This document shows positions 44,670 through 54,200 of a DNA stretch of 64,000 nucleotides, in pieces. The notes below the pieces were generated by a model. The model was given only the letters and a program-made list of their open reading frames with translations, had not been told where the DNA came from and made no database searches. Every line of letters begins with the position of its first letter. The first letter of the stretch is position 1. The translations under genes and the position numbers were made by a program. Location: assembly GCF_001468285.1 (NCBI RefSeq), contig NZ_LNSB01000006.1:1-64000 (forward strand), given 5' to 3'. This DNA comes from Sphingopyxis sp. HIX. Its GTDB lineage: Bacteria > Pseudomonadota > Alphaproteobacteria > Sphingomonadales > Sphingomonadaceae.

Positions 44670-45212
44670 CTAGGCAGCTAGGAGGCTCATAGCGTCCTCG
44701 AAGGAAGTGCTGCCCTCAGCACGAGTCATCATGCGGATAGTCGCACGCGCCAGAGAGCTAAACACCGCTGGGGCTGATCCAATTTCCCCATGAGCCATAC
44801 AAGTGAACGTCATACGCCCTAACGGGAGGGTTCGCGGATCAAGTTCCGCAATGCTAGAAATAACAGCATTCGCGAACTCATCACCGCCACCGACCAGCAC
44901 TCGATCCAATCCTCCGGCAAGCGAATCTGGTATCAATATTTCTGGGCTTGGGTCCGCAACAGGGATCACAAAGTCGAAGTTTGACGAACTACCTTCTTGA
45001 AAGACACCTCCTAAAAGGCCGTAGTGAAACGATGCACCGAAAGCTCTGAACACCTCGATCGCAGCTGATTTCCTTCGCGCCGTAGCCCTCGCGTTTGCAA
45101 CCACGCGATGCTCAGCCTCTAAGCTTTGTGGCAACATAGCGTGGTTCGGAAGCTCATCTATCCAGACTCGCACTCTGGTCGCGCCCTGTCCCTGAAGAAG
45201 TAGGCAGGTCAT
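44670..45212 (-). CDS. Putative immunity protein of the intact RHS toxin
   Basis: A 180-residue protein. The start is set at ATG 45212, overlapping the RHS stop as ATGA; a TTG five codons upstream lies within the RHS gene. It is soluble, has no signal peptide, and shows mixed alpha/beta character (FDFVIPVADPSPEILIPDSL). The family is not recognised. Its translational coupling to the RHS toxin tip is the main evidence for an immunity role. Confidence 0.65.
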   Translation of the reverse strand: MTCLLLQGQGATRVRVWIDELPNHAMLPQSLEAEHRVVANARATARRKSAAIEVFRAFGASFHYGLLGGVFQEGSSSNFDFVIPVADPSPEILIPDSLAGGLDRVLVGGGDEFANAVISSIAELDPRTLPLGRMTFTCMAHGEIGSAPAVFSSLARATIRMMTRAEGSTSFEDAMSLLAA

Positions 45213-48200
45213 TTCGAAATCCCCCAAAAGGCGTACCAGTTCTTGTTAGACAGAGCCGGATTCGCTCGGATCACATCAGGATGATAAACGCTATACGGAG
45301 AGACGTTATATTTGTCCAAGGTTGCGGCATGGGCGAGATCATAGTTCGGTTGGGTGTATCCTCCCAAGCGCGCCATCTTCGTGGCCTCGGCCGCTTCATG
45401 CGTATAAAAGATGGCGTCTGCGCCGGATACTTTTTGCCCTGACTGCATCGCGGTCTCCAGCCTTTGAAGCATCGCAACGTTGCGGGGATCGGCTTCAAAC
45501 AGCGGATTTGAAAGATGCGTGCGCACCAAATCCAGACCCTTAGGGCTAATCGTCAACTCGCGCTCGGCAAAGATGCCAAGACCCTTGCCACCCGCCACAA
45601 TCGCCGGGTTGAACGCGCCTGTAGCCCTCTGTGCGACCGCCGCCTCGCCCGCCCCAACGAGGTTCCACGGCGAGAGTGTTCCACCGATTGCGAGGCCGCC
45701 TGCGATGTGGGGCTTGCTGGTCCATTTATCCGGTAGCAACATGGCCAAAGGACCCAATGCCGCGCCTCCGACCGCGGCGCCATTGGCCTCGATCTGGCCA
45801 AAGGCGAGGAGACCGACACCGCCGGATTCGGTCTGCCGAACTATCCGTTGCTGGGCCATGGACTGCGCGATCGGGGGCGCGCCCTCCCGCATTTCCTGAG
45901 ATATGAGGCTGCCCGGCAGGTGGGCGGCGATCAGATCGGTCGGCAATGACGGCGTAATGTTGTTAATCCACGACTTGTATCGCGATATCAATCCGGGTCG
46001 CGGAGACGATGGTGCCCTGACGACCTGCCGGAACTGTTGGCTCGGCAGCGGCTGCGGGTTGGTGAGCCTCAAGCCCAAAGTGGTTTCGGGCCACCGGAAA
46101 ATCCATAAGTTGTTCTTGAACCCGAACATGTCGAGCACGCTGCCCGCATGTCCCAGCATCGTTCTGACCACCTTATTGGCAAAGACGTCGATTGGATTAT
46201 CCGCGTCAAAATCTCCATAGCCTGACATGGCGAGCCCGCCGTCCTGCCCGTAGAAGTGATCGTTCGCGCCGAACCGCATCGTCGAGTTGCCGCGCAGCCC
46301 GCCACCCGCAACGATAGGCTCGCCGCCTCCGCCACCGCTAACCGGATCCTCGAGCTGCCGTGCCAGCACCGAGCGCCCGGCCATGACCAGCGCATTGCCG
46401 ATCGCGTCGGGCAGCACGCGCAGGATATTGTCGCCGAAATTCTCGCCCGTGATCGCGCTGCGCGTTGCCGCGCCCGCGAGGGCCCCCGCCGCGCTGGAGG
46501 CGATGGCGTTGCCGGTGGACGCAGGCGTCTTGAGGAAGCCCGCCATCTTGCCGCTGGTGTGGTATTCCGCGGCGCCGGAGATGTTGTTGCCGACGAACTG
46601 CCCGAACCCGGACACCGCGCCTGCCGCCGCGACGCCCGCGAAGTCGAACTTCGACTGCAGCCCGGTGATGCGGCCGATACCCTGCGTCAGCGCGTTGCTG
46701 CCCGCGCCGCGCAGCACCGCCATGCCGATCCCGTTGCCGTTCAGCGCCATCGCGAACTTGTCGATGCCGCTCAGCGCTCTGCCGGCGTCCGCCGTTGCCT
46801 GCGCCGCTTCGCCCAGCCCGGTTATGCCGCCGCTGATCGCGCCGCCGATCGCCGCGAGCCCGACGCTCTTCCAGCTGAACCCGTCCTGGACCCCGAGCGC
46901 GATGCCCGCGCCCTGGCTGACCACGCTGCCGAGCGCCGCCCCCGCCGCGCCGCTGAGCACCGGGCCAAGCGCCGCGAACACCTGATATTGCTGCGTTATC
47001 GCCACCACCGCGATCGCGACCACCGCGACCAATATCTGCTTGAGCAGCGCACATTTCGGCTTCTTCGGCGGCTTGGGCGTGGTGGGGCTGAGGTCGCCGA
47101 TGGCGTCCATCGGGTCGTAGGGCTTGAACGTCTCCGCATTGTGGGTGTTCTTGGTCACCCCGGCGGGGAGCGTCAGCGCCATGCCTTCGACCAGCGCGCT
47201 GCCGCTGCTCAGGCCGTTCGCCTCGGCGATCTTGTACCACAGGTTCGCGTCGCCGTAGAGCATCTGCGCGATCGTCGCCAGCGTGTCGCCCGCGCGCACC
47301 GTGTAGGTCCCGCCGCTGCTGCCCTGCGCATTGCTGTTGGCCGGCGTCAGGCTCTGCGCAAAGTCGGCGTAGAAGGACGCGCCGGTCTTCTTCCCGTTGC
47401 GGAACAGACCCGCGTTGCTCGACGTCGGCGGCTCGTCATAGGCGCTGCGCTCGACCACGCTCTCGCTATAGCCCGTGTCCGACGTGCCGTTGTTGCCGAT
47501 CATCCCCATCTGCTTGCCCGCGAAGCGGTAGAAGATCTCGTGCGGCGACGCCTGGCTCGGCGTCGACTCGCGCGTCTCGTCGCGGCGGATGATCTGGCCG
47601 TTCTCGTCGAGCTTGTAGGTCACGTCGCGCGCGACCCCGTCGTCGACCTCGGCCGCGACCAGCTGGCCCAGCCCGTTCAGCTGAAGGTCGGTGTTGTAGA
47701 TCGGGTTGCTGCCCGACCCCGTGTCGCTGTCGTGCGTGATATAGGTCTGGACCGCCCCGTCCCACCATTCGTAGCTCGTCGTCGTCGACGTGTCCGGCGC
47801 CCCCGAGGCGCCCGTGTCGAAGCCGTTGCGATACGCCTGCACCGTCGCCGTCAGCACCGAACCCAGCGCATAGCTCGATCCCGACCCATAGCCATAGGTC
47901 GTGATGTTGCGCCACTCGTCGCTGACCACCGTCGCGCCGGGCGTGTAGACCTCGTTGCGGTCGCGCCGCGTCATCACATTGTCCGACGCCACCTGCCCCT
48001 TGGCATTGTAGGTCACCGCCCGCGAATAGCTCAGACCGCCCGGACCCCGCTCGATCCCGCCGAAGTCCTGCTGCAGCGTCACCCGGCCCATCTTGTCATA
48101 GGCGAAGTCGCTCCGGATCACCCCCGCCTCATGCACCTGGTACAGCCGGCCCGATGCGTCGTAGGTGAAGGTTTCCTGCGAGACGCCGTCCACCTGTTCC

Positions 48201-51200
48201 CAGGTGTAAAAGCCAGCGTCGGGCTCGCCGGGCTGGGGGTGCGAATGCCAGACCGTCTCCCACACCGGCCGCGTCGAGATCGAGCTCACCCGGTCGCCCG
48301 AGTCATTGTAGAGATAGTCGGTGCCGTCGGTGCCGCGGACGATCGTGGTACCGACCGCGCCCGCGGTGCCACTGAGCGTGCCGCGGTCGCGAACCACGCG
48401 GTTCATCGTGTCGTAGAGGAACCAGTAGTTCTTCGACGTGTCGGTCGTGGCGGCGGTGCCATAGGCGTCGATCTCGCGATACAGGCTGAGCGTCGCGCGG
48501 ATGTTGCCGTTGGCGTCGTATCTGGTCGTCGTGCTGGCCGCCGGCGTGGTAGTCGTACCCGTCGCGGACCAGGCGATCATCCGCCCCATCGCGTCGTAGT
48601 TGGCAGCCATCGCCTTGACGGTGCCGCTGCCGTTGACGAGCGTCTCGCTGGCCCGGTTGCCCGCGACGTCATAGCCATAGGTCGCGGTGCCCGCGAGCCC
48701 GCTGTTGGTCGCGAGCTGGCCGGTGTTATAGTAGGTGAAGCTGGTGACGATGTTGCTGGGGCTGGCGACCAGCGTCGCCGATATCTGCCGACCCGCCGCG
48801 TCATAGGCATAGTTGGTGACATGGCTGCCCATGTCGGTCTTCTGGACGACGCGGCCGAAGATATCGCTCTTGTCGCTCGACTGCTTGTAGATCGACGCTG
48901 CGAGATTCGCCGCGCTGTCCGACAGCCGTACGGTCTCGGTCCAGCCGCCGGTGACGGTGCCCGCGATCGCCGCGATGCTCGCGTCCCAGGCATAGGTCGT
49001 CGAACTGACGTCGCCGCCGAAGCTGCGCGTCGCGATCACCCGGCCCTGGATGTCGTAATCGGTCGTCTCCACGTCCGGAACCGAGGGAGACGTCTCCAGG
49101 AAATTGTTCCAGTGCTTCAGCCGCTGGCCGAGGATGTCGTAGCTGTAGCTGTCGATCAGCCGCTGCCCGGTCGCGCCGGGATGCGTCACCTGCACCAGCC
49201 GGCCCAACCGGTCGAAGACCTGCTCGGTCGTGCGGAGCTCCGGCGCCGGCGCGATCAGCGTGCGGGCGTCGCCGTGGATGTCATATTTGGTCTGCTTGAC
49301 GCCGTCGTCGGCCTGGCGCTCCGTGGTGACGAGCGCCTGGGTGCCGTTGTAGCCGGTACCCGCGAGCAGGGTGAGCCGGGTGAGGTTGCCCGTATTCGCC
49401 GTCTTGCTCGTCGCATTGCCGGCATCGGTGCCGGTCTCGGCATAGCTGCCGTTCGCGTCGTGCTGCGCGACGAGGCGTCCGGCCTTGTCATAGTGGAAAT
49501 CCTGCGACGGCTTGACCCAGATCTCCTTGCCGTTCTCGAGCGTCATCGCGACCGCGGGCCCTTCGGACCGGACCATGCGGCCGGCGCGATTGTAGCCGTA
49601 GGTGGTCACACCGCCGAGCGCGTTGGTTTCGGTCAGCGTCTCGCCGAACGCGTTGTAGGCGCGGCTGGTGGTGATCGTCTTGACGGCGTCGGGGTCGGTC
49701 CCCGCTTTCACCCGGCGCCCCTCCTCGACGACGCTCGTCGCCATGTTGCGCGCGTCGTAAACCGTGTAGGTCGCGTTGACATTTTCCTGCAGAACCTTGT
49801 TCAGCGCGTCGTCGAGGCTGAACGTGGCGAAATTTTCGCCCGTGCCGCCGAGCGTGATCGCGACGGTCTGGTTGCCGTTCTTGTCGTGGCCGAAGATCTT
49901 CCACACGCCGTCGCCGGCGTTGGTCCGCCACAGGCGGCCCGCGGCGTCATATTCGTTCACCGTCTGCCACAGGCCGTTGATGCCGCTGCGCTTGACCTCG
50001 CCGAAGGCATTATATTCGGTGGCCGCGATGTCGCCCTTGGCCCAGGCCGTGCCGGTCCAGGCCGCGACCGACTGTTCGATCGTGCGGCCGAGCGCGTCGA
50101 CCTTGGTCAGCACGGCGTTGAGCCTGTACTGATCCTGCGAGTCCGAGCGGCTATATTCGTCGCGGATCAGCGTGCCGTTCCGGTCGTAGGAATAGGTATG
50201 GACGTAATTCTCGGCGTCGGTCATCGACGCGAGCAGGCCGCCCGCGCCATAGCTGTAGGTGGTGACGCGCTGCTGGGCATCGCCTGCGCCCGCCGCGACC
50301 GTGCGGACGAGGTCGCCGAGCGCGTTGTAGCTGTAATCCACGGTGGGGGTGACGACGGTCGATTGATGGCTGGTGAACGCCGCGCGCTCTTCCCGGGTCA
50401 GCCGTCCGCCGACATCATAGCTATAATAGGTGCTTTCGTCGCCGACCTCGCCCTTCAGCTTGGTGTAGTCGTCGGTCGCTTCATTCCGCTGGGTGACCTG
50501 GCCTAGCCCGTTATATTCCCAGCGGATCGTGACATCGACATCCTCGGTGGTCGGCGTGGTCCCATCCTTGAAGATGGTGACCGACTTGCGCGTCTCGCTG
50601 AGCCGGTTTCCGTTTTCATCGTAAGTGAAGACCGTCTCGCGCATCGCGGTGTCGGCGCCGGGCGCCGCGGGCGGGGTCCTGCTGTTGTTGGGGGTCGCTC
50701 CCGGCACGGAGTAGCGCTTTTCGGTCAGGACATTGCCTTCGGCGTCGTAGGTCCATGCCGTCAGATAGTTGAGCGCATCGACCTGCTGCGTCTTGCGGCC
50801 GAGCTCGTCGTAGAAATTCCACGTCGCGCGGCCATTGCCGTCGATCGTCTTCACGACATTGCCGAACGCATCATATTCGTAGAGCAGGTCGATCGCCGTC
50901 GTGTTGCCCGACCAGACCACATTGTAGGAGCCCGACTTGAAGGGAAGGCCCGAACCGGCCACGACCGAGCTCTTCGTCAGGCGGTTCAGACTGTCATATT
51001 CGAACAGGGTCTCGCGGTAGGCGCTCGATGGTGCCGTCGTCGCCGTGTCCGGTCCGCCGTTGTCCGGCACGATGACCAGCGGGTCGTAGACCCGGGTGCT
51101 GGTGATATTGCCGTTGGCGTCATAAACGTAGCGGGTGTAGGTGCCGCGATCCTGGAGCGGCGAGCCTGTCCTTTCGACCTGGACGATTTCGGCGACCTTG

Positions 51201-54200
51201 CGGCCGAGATCGTCGTAGAAATAGACGGTGCGCTGGTTCGCGGCGTTGGTCACGCTGGTGACGTTGCCGACCGCGTCGTAGACATAGGTCTGGGTCGGCG
51301 TGAAGCCGGTCGTCTCGGTGACGTGGTCGCTCTGGTCGAGCACCGTGCGCGCCTGACCGATCGTCTTTTTCAGGCGGCCCAGCCTGTCATATTCGTAGGT
51401 CGTCGTGCGCGCTTCGTTCAGCCCCACGCCCTCGATCATCTGGGTGCGATTGCCGAGCGCGTCATAGGCATAGCTGTTGACGATCACGTCCTGCACCGAG
51501 CCGTTGGCATTGTATGACGAGATCGGCAGCGTTTCCGAGATCAGAAGACCGCGCTTGTCGTAAGCGTAGATGGTGACGCCGCCCAGCTTGTTCTCGACCG
51601 ATATACGGTTGCCGAAACCGTCATATTGATATTTTTCTTCATACGCCATCGCGTCCTTCGACGTCAGGACGCGGCCGCCATTGTCATAGGTGAAGCTGGT
51701 GACCGCCGCCGAGCCCGGAATCGGAGCGGCTTCTTCGCCAAAATGGTCGTTCAGGTTCGTCAGTGTCGTAGCCGCCGTCGTGGCGAAAGTTGTCGCATAG
51801 CGAACGACCTTCTCCACCTCGCCGAACCGATTGTAGAAGGACCGCGTGACGTAGCTTTCGCCATCGACCGTGTAGGTCAGACGGCCGAGGTCGTCGTAGA
51901 TATTGAAGGCGACGATATCCTTCGAATTATCCGCGGCGACCGAAGGCGGCGCGGTTACGGGGCCCGTCCCCTTATTATAATAGCCCTTGGTGAATTTCAC
52001 CTCGCCAAAGGCATTGTAGCCGATTTCCGTGACATAGTCCCCGGCGTCGCGCGTCTTTACCAGCCGGCCCGCGGCATCGTAATAATTGTAGCTCGCGCGG
52101 CTGAGCGGATCGGTGACCTTCTCGACCAGGCCGAGCGCGTTATAGTCATAGCGGGTAATGCCGTTCTCGGCGTCGGTCACCGTGTGCAGCCGGCCGGTCT
52201 GATCATAGGCCGAGAGGGTGGTGATCCCCGCGCCCGCCGCCATCGCGTCGAGCTGATCGATCGTCGTGCTGTCGGTGACGGTCACCGGATTGGCCGACCG
52301 CGTCACCGAGACGAGATTGCGATTGGCGTCGAAGATATTCTCGGTGCGATAGCCCTCGGCGTCGACCGTGAACCGGGCGAGCCCGTCGGCCGAATAATAG
52401 GTGCGGCTGATCCGGTTCGACGTGTTGCTCGCCTGGCCCGCGGCCCAGCTGGCCATCGTCGCGAGCGTCGGGAGCGTCGAGGTCGCGCGCAGCGTCGCGA
52501 ACTGCACGACCTTGATGACGCGGCCGCTGACGTCGTAGGTGAAGGCACTCACCAGCCCGCCGGCGTCGATCGCATAGGCGACCTGGCCTCGATTGTTGTA
52601 GACCGAGTAGCTTGCGCGATCGGTCGCATCATTGACGATCAGGGCGACCGCGGCCTTGACGGTCGCATAGTTGACATCGTCAGGAGCGATCGTGATCGCG
52701 GTCTTGTGGCTGATCGTCGATGTCAGTTGCTGCGCGAGATCGTAAGTGAAGCTCGTGACATAGCCGAGGCTGTCGACCTGATAGCGGAGCAGCCCCTGCC
52801 CGTCGTAGACATGATGCGTCCGGCGGTTGGTCGTGGCGGTGGTGTTCGCACTGGCGAGAAGCTGGTCGAAGCTGAGCGTCTTCAAAGCACCGGTGAGTTC
52901 GGTCGAATAGGCGATCTCGGAGACCTTCTGACCGGCATGGTCATATTTGATCTCGCTGAGATAGCCTTCATATCGGTACGTGCCGGGACCGGTGAGATAA
53001 GTGTCGATATCGAGCGTGCCGACCAGCCGCCCATCGCGGTCGTAGAAATTGCGCGAAACGCGATCGTCTTCTCCGGCCGTGACGGTCTGCCGTGCCGTCG
53101 GGAGCGTGGTCTTGAATCCCCCGACCGAGACCGTCGCGGCATAGCCGACCGTCCGGATCAGGCGGTTGGAGTTGTCGTAGACATAGTCGACGACCCCGCC
53201 ATTGCCGTCGATCGACTGGATCAGCCGGCCGCCGTCGTCGTAGATGTTCCAGTTCCAGACGTCGCTCGTGGACGCGGCCGGCCAGCCGGTACCGATCGAC
53301 GACGCTCCCAGCAGAACGTCGCCGCCAGCGGTCGCAAGATTGGCCATCTGCGTCGGAGTCAGCTTCGTCGCACGGGCGATGGTCGCCGCCAGCCGTCCTG
53401 CCGCGTCGTAGCGATATTCGGTCACCCCGCCATCGGCGGCGATATCGGCGGTCTTGCGGCCGGCGTTGTCGTACAGGATGAAGCTGTTGTAGTCCGTGGC
53501 GTCGCCGGTCGAATTGACGCCCAGCGGCGCGGTGATCATCCGCACCCGGCCCAGCGCATCGTAGCGAAAGGCCGTCGTCGAGGCGATCGCTTCCTCGCCA
53601 TCGGTGATCGTCCGCACGAGGTTGGTCGCGCCCAAGGTAACGGCCGTGCCCGCAGGCACACTGGTCCCCACCCCGACGTAGAAATAGGCGTAAACCCCCT
53701 CGGCCTGCGTAAAGGTCCGCCGCAGCTCGATGATCGTTTCCTGGGTTTCCGACAGGCCGGTCAAGGTCAGCAGGCTCGGCTGCCCACCCGCCTTTGTGAT
53801 CGAGCCCGGCCCGCTGATGATCACCGCGGACGCGTCCGTGCCGGCCAGCGTTCCCCAGCCGGTCACCGAGCCGTTGATCCCGATACGATGCTGGTCGCTC
53901 GGATTCCCTTTTACGGCGATACGCCAGGTCACGGTTTCGCCCGCGGCGACCGACATGCCCTTCGCAATGACGCCGACGTTACCGGTGGCGTCCAGCGTAT
54001 AGGTATAGGTGGGCTTGCCGTCGATGGCCGTGGCGCTGGTGCGCGTCACGCGGGTCGTGCCCCAATCGGTCAGATCCGACAGCAGTTCGGCCGGCTGGTA
54101 ACCGGGGGTCGACGTCGTATCGCTGAGGAGGTCGCCGGCCTTGTTGTAGACCTGGGTCTGGGTCAGCCCGCTGCTGTAATGGATGAGGGTCGTCGTGTTG

